From assembly GCF_000152985.1 (NCBI RefSeq), contig NZ_CH672395.1, positions 2,422,209-2,486,208 on the forward strand: a stretch of DNA of 64,000 bases. The letters are read 5' to 3'. How positions within the stretch are numbered: position 1 is the first letter of the stretch; each line of letters begins with the position of its first letter. The notes beneath the pieces were generated by a model that made no database searches, was not told the DNA's origin, and saw only the letters and a list, made by a program, of their open reading frames with translations. Origin of the DNA: Leeuwenhoekiella blandensis MED217. GTDB taxonomy: Bacteria; Bacteroidota; Bacteroidia; Flavobacteriales; Flavobacteriaceae. This document shows, one piece after another, positions 44,541 through 55,779 of the stretch. The position numbers and the translations under genes were made by a program.

Positions 44541-47372
44541 ATGGCAGACACACAAGAATACATTGAAGTTTATGGCGCTAGAGCCCATAACTTAAAAAAT
44601 ATAGACGTACATATTCCCCGAGAAAAACTGGTTGTTATCACCGGTCTTTCAGGAAGTGGAAAGTCATCCCTAGCTTTTGATACGATTTATGCTGAAGGAC
44701 AGCGAAGATACATCGAGACGTTTTCGGCCTATGCGCGCCAATTCTTAGGGGGTTTAGAGCGACCCGATGTAGATAAAATTCAAGGCCTTTCACCCGTAAT
44801 CGCTATTGAGCAAAAAACTACGAGCAAAAGTCCGCGATCTACCGTTGGTACGATTACTGAGATTTATGACTTTTTGCGACTGCTTTATGCTCGTGCCAGT
44901 GATGCATACAGCTACGAGACGGGAGAAAAAATGGTGAGCTATAGTGATGAGCAGATCAAGGATCTTATCAAAACAGAATATGCAGGCAAACGGGTAAATG
45001 TGTTGGCGCCTGTTATCAGAAGCCGTAAAGGGCATTATCGCGAACTTTTTGAACAAATTGCAAAGCAAGGTTTTGTAAAAGTGCGCGTTGATGGTGAAGT
45101 TCGCGACATTGAAAAGGGAATGAAGATCGACCGCTACAAGACCCACGATATTGAGATCGTGATCGATCGGTTAAAAATTGAAGACGGTCAGGATATCGAT
45201 AAGCGTATTTTGGAAACCATCAATACCGCGATGTATCACGGTGAAGATGTAATGATGATTCTGGATCACGACACCAATGAAGCGCGCTATTTTAGTAGAA
45301 GCTTGATGTGTCCTACTTCCGGGATTTCATACCCTAATCCAGAACCTAATAATTTTTCGTTCAACTCGCCTAAAGGTGCCTGCCCCAAATGCAACGGTAT
45401 TGGCGAACTGCGCGTGGTGAATGTGGATAAGATCATTCCTGATCCTAAACTATCGATTAAAAATGGTGGACTAGCGCCACACGGAAACCAAAAAAGCAAT
45501 TGGATCTTTAAGCAACTTGAGATCATTGCGCAACGCTTTGACTTCAAATTAACCGATCCTATCAAAGATATTCCTAAGGAAGCAATAGATATGATTTTGT
45601 ACGGTGGAAAGGAAAAATTCACCGTCGATTCTAAAACCTTAGGCGTTAGCCGCAATTATAAAATTGATTTTGAAGGTGTCGCAAATTTTATAGAAAGCAC
45701 TTACGAAAACAATGATTCTGCATCCCTCAAGCGTTGGGCTAAAGAATATATGGAGAAGGTAATCTGCCCGGAATGTGAAGGATCACGCCTGCGCAAAGAA
45801 TCCTTATACTTCCGCGTACGCGAAAAAAACATTGCCGAACTCGCACAAATGGATGTGCTGGAACTGGCTGCTTGGTTTAAGGACTTACCGGATAATTTAA
45901 GCGAAAAACAAACCGCGATCGCCACCGAAATTTTAAAAGAGATCAATGCGAGACTTCAGTTTTTGGTTGATGTTGGTTTGACATACCTCTCCTTAAACCG
46001 AAGCTCAAAATCCCTTTCTGGTGGTGAAGCACAGCGTATTCGCCTTGCGACGCAAATTGGTTCACAACTGGTAGGCGTGCTCTACATTCTTGATGAGCCG
46101 AGTATCGGTTTGCACCAGCGAGACAATGAGAAACTCATCAATTCGTTAGAATCGCTTCGTGATTTAGGCAACTCAGTCCTGGTCGTTGAGCACGATAAAG
46201 ATATGATTGAGCGTGCCGATTATGTTATTGATATTGGTCCGTTTGCAGGAAAGCACGGTGGTGAGATCATCAGCGAGGGAACGCCGAAGCAGCTTGTAAA
46301 ACAGCATACGCTTACCGCACAATACCTTAATGGTGAAAAAGAAATCGCAGTTCCTGCTGAGCGCCGCAAAGGAAATGGAAAAAAAATCGTTCTTAAAGGA
46401 GCTACAGGCAACAACCTTAAAAAGGTAGATGTAGAATTTCCGTTGGGAAAAATGATCGTGGTCACAGGAGTTTCAGGAAGTGGAAAATCTACGTTGATCA
46501 ATGAGACGCTCTACCCTATTATGAATGCGCATTATTTTAATGGCGTCAAAAAACCTGCACCATATAAAAGCATTAAAGGTCTAGATGAATGTGATAAGGT
46601 TATTGATATCAACCAATCACCAATTGGCCGTACACCACGATCTAATCCGGCAACGTATACCGGAGTTTTTGGTGAAATACGCAGTTTGTTTGCAAAAATT
46701 CCTGAGGCGCAAATTCGGGGTTACAAGCCGGGACGTTTCAGTTTTAATGTTGCTGGAGGCCGCTGTGAAACCTGTAAAGGTGGCGGGTTGCGTGTGATAG
46801 AAATGAACTTCCTCCCGGATGTTTACGTAGAATGTGAAACCTGCCAGGGAAAACGCTTCAACAGAGAAACACTTGAAATAAGATATAAAGGAAAAAGTAT
46901 CGCCGATGTGCTGGAAATGACCATTGATGAGGCGGTTCCGTTTTTTGAGCATATTCCTAAAATCTACCGAAAACTCAAAACCATTCAAGATGTTGGATTG
47001 GGTTATATTTCGTTAGGACAACAATCTACTACACTTTCCGGTGGAGAGGCGCAGCGTATAAAACTGGCCACAGAGCTTTCTAAGCGCGATACGGGAAATA
47101 CCTTTTATATTCTTGACGAACCCACTACCGGATTACATTTTGAAGATGTACGCATCTTAATGGACGTACTCAACCGACTTACCGACAAAGGAAACACCAT
47201 GTTAATTATAGAACATAATCTTGACGTAATTAAGATGGCAGACCACATCATAGACATTGGTTATGAGGGTGGTAGAAACGGCGGCCAACTTGTTGCAAAA
47301 GGTACGCCTGAGGAAGTGGCTAAAGATAAAAAGAGCTTTACCGCTAAGTTTCTCCGAAATGAATTAAATTAG
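44541..47372 (+). CDS. uvrA: Excinuclease ABC subunit A
   Basis: DNA damage recognition ATPase of nucleotide excision repair; works with UvrB and UvrC. The ATG at 44541 gives 943 residues, the normal size. First Walker [19 protein letters not shown], zinc fingers such as CPKCNGIG and CPECEGSRL, signature [17 protein letters not shown], second Walker [15 protein letters not shown], the [17 protein letters not shown] zinc module, second signature [16 protein letters not shown], and [14 protein letters not shown] start at 44454 would lie upstream of the promoter box and adds 29 unrelated residues. Confidence 0.97.
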   Translation: MADTQEYIEVYGARAHNLKNIDVHIPREKLVVITGLSGSGKSSLAFDTIYAEGQRRYIETFSAYARQFLGGLERPDVDKIQGLSPVIAIEQKTTSKSPRSTVGTITEIYDFLRLLYARASDAYSYETGEKMVSYSDEQIKDLIKTEYAGKRVNVLAPVIRSRKGHYRELFEQIAKQGFVKVRVDGEVRDIEKGMKIDRYKTHDIEIVIDRLKIEDGQDIDKRILETINTAMYHGEDVMMILDHDTNEARYFSRSLMCPTSGISYPNPEPNNFSFNSPKGACPKCNGIGELRVVNVDKIIPDPKLSIKNGGLAPHGNQKSNWIFKQLEIIAQRFDFKLTDPIKDIPKEAIDMILYGGKEKFTVDSKTLGVSRNYKIDFEGVANFIESTYENNDSASLKRWAKEYMEKVICPECEGSRLRKESLYFRVREKNIAELAQMDVLELAAWFKDLPDNLSEKQTAIATEILKEINARLQFLVDVGLTYLSLNRSSKSLSGGEAQRIRLATQIGSQLVGVLYILDEPSIGLHQRDNEKLINSLESLRDLGNSVLVVEHDKDMIERADYVIDIGPFAGKHGGEIISEGTPKQLVKQHTLTAQYLNGEKEIAVPAERRKGNGKKIVLKGATGNNLKKVDVEFPLGKMIVVTGVSGSGKSTLINETLYPIMNAHYFNGVKKPAPYKSIKGLDECDKVIDINQSPIGRTPRSNPATYTGVFGEIRSLFAKIPEAQIRGYKPGRFSFNVAGGRCETCKGGGLRVIEMNFLPDVYVECETCQGKRFNRETLEIRYKGKSIADVLEMTIDEAVPFFEHIPKIYRKLKTIQDVGLGYISLGQQSTTLSGGEAQRIKLATELSKRDTGNTFYILDEPTTGLHFEDVRILMDVLNRLTDKGNTMLIIEHNLDVIKMADHIIDIGYEGGRNGGQLVAKGTPEEVAKDKKSFTAKFLRNELN

Positions 47373-47404
47373 GCTCTTGCCGAATTTTTTAAACAAAATT
47401 AAAT

Positions 47405-48094
47405 ATGAGAACTGAACATAAACCTAAGGGTTGGAATGAGATAAAAACAAACGACTCTTGGGCTATATTTAAAATAATGGGTGAATTTGTAAGCGGTTTT
47501 GAAAAGCTTAGCAGAATTGGCCCCTGTGTATCTATTTTTGGTAGTGCACGTACAAAACCTGATGAAGAATATTATAAGCTTTCTGTAGCTATAGCAGAGA
47601 AAATCGTTGAAAACGGTTACGGTGTGATTACAGGCGGTGGCCCGGGAATTATGGAAGCTGGTAATAAAGGAGCCCACCTTGCAGGAGGAACTTCTGTAGG
47701 TTTAAATATTGATCTTCCTTTTGAGCAACACGATAACCCCTACATAGATAGTGATAAGAGCATCGACTTTGATTACTTCTTTGTGCGCAAAGTGATGTTT
47801 GTAAAATACTCACAAGGCTTTGTGGTGCTTCCGGGAGGTTTTGGTACACTAGACGAACTTTTTGAATCGATTACACTAATTCAAACACATAAGATTGATA
47901 AGTTCCCGATCATTTTAGTAGGTACAGAATACTGGCAAGGCCTTTTTGATTGGATCAAAAATACTTTACTTGAAAAATTCAATACTATAAGTCCGGGGGA
48001 TATTGATTTATTACATCTTGTAGATACCGAAGATGAAGTTCTTGAAGTCTTAAACAACTTCTACAATGAATATGAATTGAGTCCTAATTTCTAA
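47405..48094 (+). CDS. LOG family protein (TIGR00730 type)
   Basis: 229-residue Rossmann-like protein. GGGPGIMEAGNKGA and LPGGFGTLDELFE are the two conserved loops of the LOG family, which cleave nucleotide 5'-monophosphates (cytokinin riboside-type phosphoribohydrolase, or pyrimidine/purine nucleotide hydrolase). ISIFGSAR is at the start. It stands 33 bases after uvrA. The natural substrate in this bacterium is unknown. Confidence 0.9.
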   Translation: MRTEHKPKGWNEIKTNDSWAIFKIMGEFVSGFEKLSRIGPCVSIFGSARTKPDEEYYKLSVAIAEKIVENGYGVITGGGPGIMEAGNKGAHLAGGTSVGLNIDLPFEQHDNPYIDSDKSIDFDYFFVRKVMFVKYSQGFVVLPGGFGTLDELFESITLIQTHKIDKFPIILVGTEYWQGLFDWIKNTLLEKFNTISPGDIDLLHLVDTEDEVLEVLNNFYNEYELSPNF

Positions 48095-48209
48095 AATATT
48101 TAAAACCAAGACGCGCTATTTTGCGTTAGGTATGGTAATTGATTTATATTAAAGAAAAACGCCTAGTGCTCAACGCAACTCCATTCACCATAAACGTATC
48201 GGTAGAACT

Positions 48210-51041
48210 ATGAAGAAGTTTTTAAAAATGCTTCTTCCGGTTTTGTTAACGCTTCCTTTTACAGGTGAAGCGCAAAACCGTATTGAGATCACTGCCCGTT
48301 TGGTTGAATCGGATAAGACTTTGTTCATTCAGCAGGATATTTATTTCAAGAACAACTCAAACGATACGCTTACGCAATTGTATTTTAACGATTGGGCGCA
48401 TAGTTTCTCATCAAAACAGTCAAAATTAGGTAGACGCTTTGCAGAAAATTACGATCGTAGATTTCACTTAGCAGATGATTATGCGCGCGGCGCTTCAAAA
48501 ATAAATACCATCATTGGTGAGCGTTTTAGTAATCTCAGTTTTAAACGACTTGAAGATGCCGAAGATGTTCTTGAAATAAATCTTCTTGAACCGCTGCTTC
48601 CCGGTCAAACCACACGGGTTAAGCTCAATTACAACATACGTATTCCTGACGCTAAATTCACAGGTTATGGCGCGTTAGACAACGGTGATTTCAATCTAAA
48701 ATATTGGTTTATTGCACCGGCAGTTTACGATGGTGAATGGCATTACTACAGCAATAAAAATCTGGATGACCTATACATGGCGCCAACTGACTTTTCTATT
48801 GATTTTTCGTTTAAGAAAAATTATCGCTTCATTAATGAACTCGAGCAAACCAGCGCCACTGTCAATGAAGAAAGTAGTTTTAAAACAGTTCATTTAGAAG
48901 GAAGTTCTCGTAATAACACGACGATTTATCTACGTCAAATTTCTGAATTTCAAATCACTGAAACCGATGATTTGACTGTAGTAACCAATATAACAGACGA
49001 CAAAGTCATTGCTGAACGCGAAGCGCTGATCATTGATAAAATAAGTCATTTTCTTGTTGAAGAATTGGGTGAATATCCATTTAAACAGTTGGTGATCTCC
49101 AATATTGATTATGCTGAAAATCCTGTGTATGGTCTTAATCAGTTACCCGATTTTCTGAGTCCGTTTCCCGAAGATTTCAAATACGAATTAAAAATCTTAA
49201 AGACCGCGATTGACAATTTTGTTGACCGCACGCTGTTTGTAAACCCAAGAGATGACCGATGGATTGCTGATGGATTAAAAATGTATACCATGATGAAGTA
49301 TATGGATCATTTTTATCCCAACCTAAAAGTTGTAGGGACGCTCAATCGCTACTGGATTGCGCGACAATTTCACCTTGCTGATCTGGAGTTTAATGAGCAA
49401 TACAATTTGCTTTACATGCACATGGCTCGTATGAATCTCGATCAACCGCTTACTACACCAAGTGACTCGTTGATCAAATTCAACAAAAACATAGCGAACG
49501 CATACAAAGCCGCCAGCGGAATCAATTATCTTTCTGAATATCTTTCTGATGCTATAATTGAAGAGAGTCTTGATGAGTTTTATCTGGAGAACAAATTAAA
49601 ACTTACTTCTTCAAAAACATTTGAAGCGATCTTAAGATCAAAAACCGATAAAGATCTCGATTGGTTTTTTGAGGATTTTGTCAACTCGAGAAAAATCATT
49701 GATTATAAATTCAACGAAGTTAAAAGCGAGGGTGACAGCATTAAAATTGAAATAAAAAACAAAACCGAAAGTCAAATGCCCATTCCGGTTTATGGGATGA
49801 ATAAAGATAAGATCATCTCAAAAACTTGGGTTGATGGTTTTGAAAAAGAAAAAAATATCAACATTGCCGGCGATAGCATAGACCGCGTCGTAATAAATGC
49901 TGAAGGTTTTGTGCCGGAATACAACAGACGTAACAATTACAAAAAAGTAAACCCGTTTCTGGGAGTCAACAAACCTTTTCAATTTAAACTGCTTCAGGAC
50001 CTTGAAGACCCTTCAAAAAATCAAGTGTTTTTTATGCCGGTCTTTGAGTATAACTTTTATGACGGTCTCAAATTAGGAGCAAAAATGTACAATAAAACCC
50101 TCCTGTCTAAAGCCTTTAACTATCGCATTGAACCACAATACGGTTTTAAATCTGATAAATTAACAGGAAGTGCAGGGTTCACTTACACCCAAAACGTAAA
50201 TGAAGGAAACCTGTATGCTATTCGCTACGGAATTTCAGGTTCGTTATCGTCTTACGCACCAGATGCACTATACAAATCTTACAGTCCGTTCATAACGTTC
50301 GGATTTAGGACTTCAGATTTTAGATCAGATAAACGACAATTTCTTACCGTAAGTAATATCAACGTGTATCGAGACGAGTCTGATGTGATCACCAATGATG
50401 ATCCCAACTATAGTGTTTTTAACGTGCGGTACACTAATAGTAATCCGGGTGTTATCAATGCGCTTACCTATAATACAGATTTTCAACTCGCGCAGAAGTT
50501 TAGTAAGTTTTCGGTTACTGCCAAATATCGCAAGGTCTTTTTAAACAACCGGCAATTTGATCTAAGGCTTTTTGGTGGAATCTTTTTATACAACGATACG
50601 CGTTCGCAAGGAGATTATTTCAGCTTTGCATTAGACCGACCAACCGACTATTTATTTCGCTACAATTATTACGGAAGATCTGAAAGTTCTGGGATTTTCA
50701 GTCAGCAGTTGGTTTTAGCTGAAGGTGGCTTTAAGTCTAAACTCGACACGCCTTTTGGTAATGAGTGGCTTACCACCATCAATACCAGCACCACCATTTG
50801 GAATTTTATTCACGGTTATGCAGATATTGGTCTTGTAAAAAATCAAGGCGATCCGGCACGCTTTTTATACGACAGTGGTATACGTACAGTTTTGGTTGAA
50901 GATTATTTTGAACTTTTCTTTCCCGTATATTCTTCTAATGGCTGGGAAATTGGCCAACCCAATTACGATCAAAAAATACGCTTCATTGTAACGCTTGATC
51001 TACGCACGATGTTGAGCTTATTTACCCGCAAATGGTATTGA
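48210..51041 (+). CDS. M1-peptidase-like ectodomain with C-terminal beta barrel; HExxH not found
   Basis: 943 residues. Signal peptide MKKFLKMLLPVLLTLPFTGEAQ. The first 500 residues resemble the M1 aminopeptidase plan: a beta-sandwich (RIEITARLVESDKTLFIQQD), the FNLKYWFIAPAVYDGEWH block and a helical part ending DKDLDWFFEDFV. At the catalytic place (about residues 330-365) no HExxH is present; it reads DNFVDRTLFVNPRDDRWIADGLKMY, so peptidase activity is doubtful. From about residue 590 onward strands such as FFMPVFEYNFYDGLKLGAKM and FRTSDFRSDKRQFLTVSN suggest an outer-membrane barrel, ending KWY. Function unknown. Confidence 0.72.
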   Translation: MKKFLKMLLPVLLTLPFTGEAQNRIEITARLVESDKTLFIQQDIYFKNNSNDTLTQLYFNDWAHSFSSKQSKLGRRFAENYDRRFHLADDYARGASKINTIIGERFSNLSFKRLEDAEDVLEINLLEPLLPGQTTRVKLNYNIRIPDAKFTGYGALDNGDFNLKYWFIAPAVYDGEWHYYSNKNLDDLYMAPTDFSIDFSFKKNYRFINELEQTSATVNEESSFKTVHLEGSSRNNTTIYLRQISEFQITETDDLTVVTNITDDKVIAEREALIIDKISHFLVEELGEYPFKQLVISNIDYAENPVYGLNQLPDFLSPFPEDFKYELKILKTAIDNFVDRTLFVNPRDDRWIADGLKMYTMMKYMDHFYPNLKVVGTLNRYWIARQFHLADLEFNEQYNLLYMHMARMNLDQPLTTPSDSLIKFNKNIANAYKAASGINYLSEYLSDAIIEESLDEFYLENKLKLTSSKTFEAILRSKTDKDLDWFFEDFVNSRKIIDYKFNEVKSEGDSIKIEIKNKTESQMPIPVYGMNKDKIISKTWVDGFEKEKNINIAGDSIDRVVINAEGFVPEYNRRNNYKKVNPFLGVNKPFQFKLLQDLEDPSKNQVFFMPVFEYNFYDGLKLGAKMYNKTLLSKAFNYRIEPQYGFKSDKLTGSAGFTYTQNVNEGNLYAIRYGISGSLSSYAPDALYKSYSPFITFGFRTSDFRSDKRQFLTVSNINVYRDESDVITNDDPNYSVFNVRYTNSNPGVINALTYNTDFQLAQKFSKFSVTAKYRKVFLNNRQFDLRLFGGIFLYNDTRSQGDYFSFALDRPTDYLFRYNYYGRSESSGIFSQQLVLAEGGFKSKLDTPFGNEWLTTINTSTTIWNFIHGYADIGLVKNQGDPARFLYDSGIRTVLVEDYFELFFPVYSSNGWEIGQPNYDQKIRFIVTLDLRTMLSLFTRKWY

Positions 51042-51260
51042 TGGCTTTATAAACTTAAGCCCGCTAAACCCTTATTCAATCTATACAAACAATGTAGATT
51101 GATTTTTAAATATCATTAGCAAAATAGTTTTAAAACCTCTTTGAATTACAATATTTTCAGTAAAACTCAATTTTAATGAAAATTTATCATTTTTTAAAGA
51201 AATTATTGAATTGTATAAGAGTTGAATTTTGCGTATTTTTACCGAAACCGTTTGAAAATT

Positions 51261-53672
51261 ATGCACACGCAATCTGAGCCCACTTCTGAAATTTCATTTG
51301 ACGATTTTAAAGCCACTGTTATTAACGACTATAAAATTGCAGTCACTAGCCGTGAATGCAGTTTATTAGGTCGTAGAGAGGTTTTAACCGGTAAGGCAAA
51401 ATTTGGGATTTTTGGCGATGGTAAAGAGGTGCCGCAACTCGCTATGGCCAAGGCCTTTAAAAAAGGAGATTGGAGATCGGGCTATTATCGCGATCAAACG
51501 TTTATGATGGCTATCGACCATCTTACCATTGAAAACTTTTTTGCCGGTCTGTATGCACATACCAGTCTTGAGCACGATCCTATGAGTGCCGGTAAGCAAA
51601 TGGGAGGTCATTTTGGAACGCACAGTTTAGATGATAGCGGAAACCTTAAAAACCTTCTTGAGCAATACAATAGTAGTGCAGACATCTCTCCCACTGCCGG
51701 TCAAATGCCAAGATTACTAGGACTTGCCCAAGCTTCTAAATTATACAGAAAGGTCCCTGAGATGAACACAGACGGGCTTTCTAATGAAGGAAACGAAGTT
51801 GCTTGGGGAACTATAGGAAATGCCAGTACTTCTGAAGGGATGTTTTTTGAAACCATCAATGCAGCTGGCGTACTTCAAGTTCCTATGGTGATTAGTGTTT
51901 GGGATGATGACTATGGAATTTCGGTACACGCAAAGCATCAGACTACAAAAGAAAATATCTCTGAAATTTTAAGTGGTTTTCAACGTACTGACGATGATCA
52001 AGGTTATGAAATCATTCGTGTAAAAGGATGGGATTATCCGGCACTTATCGATGCTTTTGAACAAGCCGGAAAAATTGCACGTGAACAACATGTACCTGTT
52101 ATCTTACATGTTACAGAACTTACACAGCCGCAAGGACACTCTACTTCTGGTTCTCACGAACGTTATAAAAGTAAAGACCGCTTGCAGTGGGAAAAAGAGC
52201 ACGACTGTAACACCAAGATGCGCGAGTGGATGATCAACAATCAAATCGCCACAGATGAAGAGCTTTCAGAAATAGAGAAAGATATCAAGCGCAAGGTGCG
52301 CGAAGGAAAACGCAATGCCTGGGACGCCTTTCTTAATCCCATAAAAAAAGAGAAAAAAACCGTTTTAAGTCTTATCGACACCATTATTGCAGAAAGTGAA
52401 AACGGTCAATTTATAAAAAGTATCAAACAAACCCTTGTTGATGAAAAAGATGCGCTAAAGTCTGATGTACTCATCGCTGCACGTAAAACGCTTCGGTTTG
52501 TTTCAAAAGAAAATAGCGAAAGCATCACAGCATTAAAAAATTGGGTAAGCGATTATATCGCAAAAGAGCAACCTAATTATAGCAGTCACGTGTTTAGCGA
52601 GTTTGACTCTAAAGCTACAAATATTGCTGAAGAGCTTCCGCAGTACGATGATGACGCCAAAACTGTTGATGCGCGTATTGTACTTCGTGATAATTTTGAT
52701 GCGCTTTTCAGTAAGTATCCTAACAGTGTTGTTTTTGGTGAAGATACCGGGACTATTGGTGATGTCAACCAAGGTCTCGAAGGTTTACAAGATAAATATG
52801 GTGAACTGCGTGTCGCAGATGCAGGAATACGTGAAACTACTATTATTGGTCAGGGAATAGGTCTTGCATTGCGTGGCTTACGCCCCATTGCCGAGATTCA
52901 GTATTTAGATTACATTCTTTATGCGATGGCGACATTGAGTGATGACTTGGCTACGCTGCGTTACAGAACGCACGGAAAACAAGCAGCACCATTGATCGTA
53001 AGAACACGTGGTCATCGTCTGGAGGGAATCTGGCACAGCGGTTCGCAGATGGGTTCATTACTGGGACTTTTACGCGGAGTTTACATTCTTACTCCAAGAA
53101 ATATGACTAAAGCAGCCGGATTTTACAATACACTGATGCAAAGTGATGAACCTGCTGTAATTGTAGAATGTCTCAACGGGTATCGCTTAAAAGAAAAGCT
53201 ACCAACCAATCTGGCAGAATTTAAAACCCCTATAGGTAAAGTTGAAGTGCTGCGTGAAGGAACAGATATCACGGTACTTTCTTACGGAAGTACACTTCGT
53301 CTGGTAGAACTTGCTGCACAGGATTTACAAGCTGCAAACATAAGTGTAGAAGTTATTGATGCGCAATCCTTGCTTCCGTTTGATTTAAATCATGACACGG
53401 TAAAAAGTATCGCAAAGACCAACCGTATTCTTGTGGTTGATGAAGATATGCCAGGTGGAGCTTCAGCGTATTTACTGCAGCATATACTTGATGAGCAAAA
53501 AGCGTTTAGGTATTTAGACAGTGCACCACAAACACTATCAGCAAGACCACACAGACCTGCTTATGGAACAGATGGTGACTATTTCTCTAAACCTTCTGCA
53601 GAAGACATTTATGAGAAGATCTATGACATCATGCACGAAGTAAATCCAATCGAATATCCTTCAATTCGCTAG
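51261..53672 (+). CDS. Fused alpha/beta 2-oxoacid dehydrogenase E1 component
   Basis: 803-residue thiamine diphosphate enzyme that decarboxylates branched-chain or pyruvate-type 2-oxoacids and passes the acyl group to E2. The alpha half has KKGDWRSGYYRDQTF, MGGHFGTHSL, GNASTSEGMFFETINAA and SGSHERYKSKDRLQWEKEHD. The beta half begins RIVLRDNFDALF and has VFGEDTGTIGDVNQGLEGL and IVVDEDMPGGASAYLLQHIL. The fused form is usual in Bacteroidota. The start is the ATG at 51261; an in-frame TTG at 51222 is less likely. Substrate range cannot be fixed. Confidence 0.92.
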   Translation: MHTQSEPTSEISFDDFKATVINDYKIAVTSRECSLLGRREVLTGKAKFGIFGDGKEVPQLAMAKAFKKGDWRSGYYRDQTFMMAIDHLTIENFFAGLYAHTSLEHDPMSAGKQMGGHFGTHSLDDSGNLKNLLEQYNSSADISPTAGQMPRLLGLAQASKLYRKVPEMNTDGLSNEGNEVAWGTIGNASTSEGMFFETINAAGVLQVPMVISVWDDDYGISVHAKHQTTKENISEILSGFQRTDDDQGYEIIRVKGWDYPALIDAFEQAGKIAREQHVPVILHVTELTQPQGHSTSGSHERYKSKDRLQWEKEHDCNTKMREWMINNQIATDEELSEIEKDIKRKVREGKRNAWDAFLNPIKKEKKTVLSLIDTIIAESENGQFIKSIKQTLVDEKDALKSDVLIAARKTLRFVSKENSESITALKNWVSDYIAKEQPNYSSHVFSEFDSKATNIAEELPQYDDDAKTVDARIVLRDNFDALFSKYPNSVVFGEDTGTIGDVNQGLEGLQDKYGELRVADAGIRETTIIGQGIGLALRGLRPIAEIQYLDYILYAMATLSDDLATLRYRTHGKQAAPLIVRTRGHRLEGIWHSGSQMGSLLGLLRGVYILTPRNMTKAAGFYNTLMQSDEPAVIVECLNGYRLKEKLPTNLAEFKTPIGKVEVLREGTDITVLSYGSTLRLVELAAQDLQAANISVEVIDAQSLLPFDLNHDTVKSIAKTNRILVVDEDMPGGASAYLLQHILDEQKAFRYLDSAPQTLSARPHRPAYGTDGDYFSKPSAEDIYEKIYDIMHEVNPIEYPSIR

Positions 53673-53679
53673 TTTAAGC

Positions 53680-55212
53680 TTACATCCAGGGCTTTTGGGC
53701 AACTTCAACTCTAAATAGCGCATAATTTATGTAGCGCTGAAGTTGATGCGTTGTTACAGGGAACGAAATATCGCCTCCCGCGGTATGAAACGTATAGTTA
53801 TACAGGTTTCGCTTTTTATACCATATGGGCTGACTCACGGTTACCGATTGCAGTTTGAACGACTCAATAATTTCTGTCTTTTGATTCCATACGCCTTTGC
53901 GCATAATCACGAATTCTGGTGTGATCTCCAGAGAAAGTGCTTTGTACCAATAGTATTGATACGGAATAATTAGCATCCCAAAAATGATAAAGAGAATGCT
54001 CAAAATCTCTACCATATAATTAGGTACGAGAATCGAAGCAACAATCGCAGTAAGAATTAAGGGTAATCCGGCAATAATCAACAATCGAATGTAGAGTATA
54101 AATGCCGGTTTAAATACACGACCGGGACGCATTTGATGACTGAACAGAAAACGCTTTACCTGCTCTACGTGTTTACGCTCTAATCCAGGAATGGAAATTT
54201 TTGATTTATTTAAATCATCCTGACTACTGGCCAGTGCAACTTGCGCTTCATTGAGATTTAATCGCTTTTGAATAGGGTTTGTAATCACGCGCATAAGCTG
54301 CACACGTCGCGGTTTGAGACTCACTTTTGTATTGGTTTTCAAGCCCATTTCAAGCTCTAGACTCTCATTGGTTTGTGTCAATTTTAGATCAAAATACTTA
54401 ATGAAAATTTCAACACAGGAGATAAACATTCCCAATAAAAACACCCCTACAAACACGATCGCTGTGATTATAAAAAGTTCTACAGGTTTGCTATAACTAT
54501 CCAGATAACCTTTGATTCCTTCTGTATATTGATCTTCTTGTAAAACTTCAATATCACCTATTTGCTGATAGATAGAGCCTACAAAAATCAGAATAAGCCA
54601 AACACCTCTAAAATAATTACTCGTTAAGCCAAGTTTTAAAAGCCCCAACGGACTCAGTCTGTGGGTCCAGTTTGCTTTTTGATTTTCTTTTATCTTAGGT
54701 TCATGTATTATGTCCTGAGCAGTCGACGAAGTAGTTTGCTCCTCACGTACCGCTTGCATCAAAATCTTTTGCAGTTGCTGCGCTTGCGCTTCGGTAAGGG
54801 CTTTAATATCGATCTCTTGAGTGCTGCTTCCTGCAGAATCTACCACAACGCTATTTACGCCAACCACACGCTGCACCAAAGATTTCTTAAAATAAACTTG
54901 CTGAATTTTTGAAAATGGAATCGCCACAACATTAGTCGAAAAGACACCTTCCGTAAGGACAAACTCGGCGTTTTTATAATCTATATAAAACTGAAACTTT
55001 TTATACGCCAGAAAACTATATCCGAGAATAAGAGCCAACAAAACCACAGCACCTAGAGTTATTGGCAAAATAATATCTGAAGGGATTCCTTTGATGACAA
55101 AGTAAAGAATCGCTGCTCCAAAAGCTCTCAGAAATTTATACGCGTGAGATAAAAAGATGATGAGTATCCCGAGCTTAGATTGTAATTGTGGGGTTTCAAA
55201 TGGCTTAGACAT
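53680..55212 (-). CDS. PH (bPH2, DUF304) domain membrane protein, YdbT-like
   Basis: 510 residues with several hydrophobic helices (PSDIILPITLGAVVLLALIL, ELFIITAIVFVGVFLLGMFI, ILYIRLLIIAGLPLILTAIV) between soluble PH-like units: IPFSKIQQVYFKKSLVQRVV, VSLKPRRVQLMRVITNPIQK and IIESFKLQSVTVSQPIW. Family role unknown; some relatives affect membrane or lipoprotein traits. It lies 8 bases into the end of the neighbouring PH gene, so they form a pair. Confidence 0.85.
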   Translation of the reverse strand: MSKPFETPQLQSKLGILIIFLSHAYKFLRAFGAAILYFVIKGIPSDIILPITLGAVVLLALILGYSFLAYKKFQFYIDYKNAEFVLTEGVFSTNVVAIPFSKIQQVYFKKSLVQRVVGVNSVVVDSAGSSTQEIDIKALTEAQAQQLQKILMQAVREEQTTSSTAQDIIHEPKIKENQKANWTHRLSPLGLLKLGLTSNYFRGVWLILIFVGSIYQQIGDIEVLQEDQYTEGIKGYLDSYSKPVELFIITAIVFVGVFLLGMFISCVEIFIKYFDLKLTQTNESLELEMGLKTNTKVSLKPRRVQLMRVITNPIQKRLNLNEAQVALASSQDDLNKSKISIPGLERKHVEQVKRFLFSHQMRPGRVFKPAFILYIRLLIIAGLPLILTAIVASILVPNYMVEILSILFIIFGMLIIPYQYYWYKALSLEITPEFVIMRKGVWNQKTEIIESFKLQSVTVSQPIWYKKRNLYNYTFHTAGGDISFPVTTHQLQRYINYALFRVEVAQKPWM

Positions 55213-55723
55213 CTGCTTCGGTTAGATGATGAGCAATTTTATCCTTGAGTCTTGCTGCAATTTCCGGAGTTAAACCGGGAATATTAATATCGCTTCCAGA
55301 TCCGCCGGCAGTAAAAATATTGAGGTTGGCGATTTTGAAAAACCTATCTAAAATCCCCACAGAAGTAGAAATATGCTGAATGCGATTAAAAGGAATAATG
55401 GTTATTTTTTCGAAAAGCACACCGCGCTTAAAAGCGATATCCCGCTCTCGTAACGCGTAACCAATATTTTTTTGTAAAGCTAATTGATATGCTATGAGCA
55501 GCGCAAAAAACAACGCGATCCCCGCGGACAAACCTAAAGTCACGTAAGGAACATCTGCAAAAATATAGAGCACCGTAATCCCAACAATCACAAGAAGCAA
55601 CCAGATCGCAATAACAGAAAATACTTTATGTAACCGCGCTTTTGAAACCGGAGTATACTTCAGTTCCTGATGGTTTGGTAAAGTATCTAGATCTACCGGA
55701 GCATTTGTAAACTTATATTCCAT
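55205..55723 (-). CDS. PH (bPH2) domain membrane protein, YdbS-like
   Basis: 172 residues with two helices (VFSVIAIWLLLVIVGITVLY and VTLGLSAGIALFFALLIAYQ) and one bPH2 unit: ERDIAFKRGVLFEKITIIPF, NRIQHISTSVGILDRFF, LNIFTAGGSGSDINIPGL. It overlaps the longer PH protein by 8 bases, like YdbS-YdbT pairs elsewhere. Function unknown. Confidence 0.85.
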   Translation of the reverse strand: MEYKFTNAPVDLDTLPNHQELKYTPVSKARLHKVFSVIAIWLLLVIVGITVLYIFADVPYVTLGLSAGIALFFALLIAYQLALQKNIGYALRERDIAFKRGVLFEKITIIPFNRIQHISTSVGILDRFFKIANLNIFTAGGSGSDINIPGLTPEIAARLKDKIAHHLTEADV

Positions 55724-55779
55724 AGAGCAATTTTTGACTGCATTCTTTTAAAAATACTAGAACACATTCAATTTCTCTG

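Noticed and set aside
51077..51110. AATCTA/TAGATT hairpin after the M1-like gene
   Set aside because: Only about six pairs before mismatches and a mixed tail; too weak to call a terminator.
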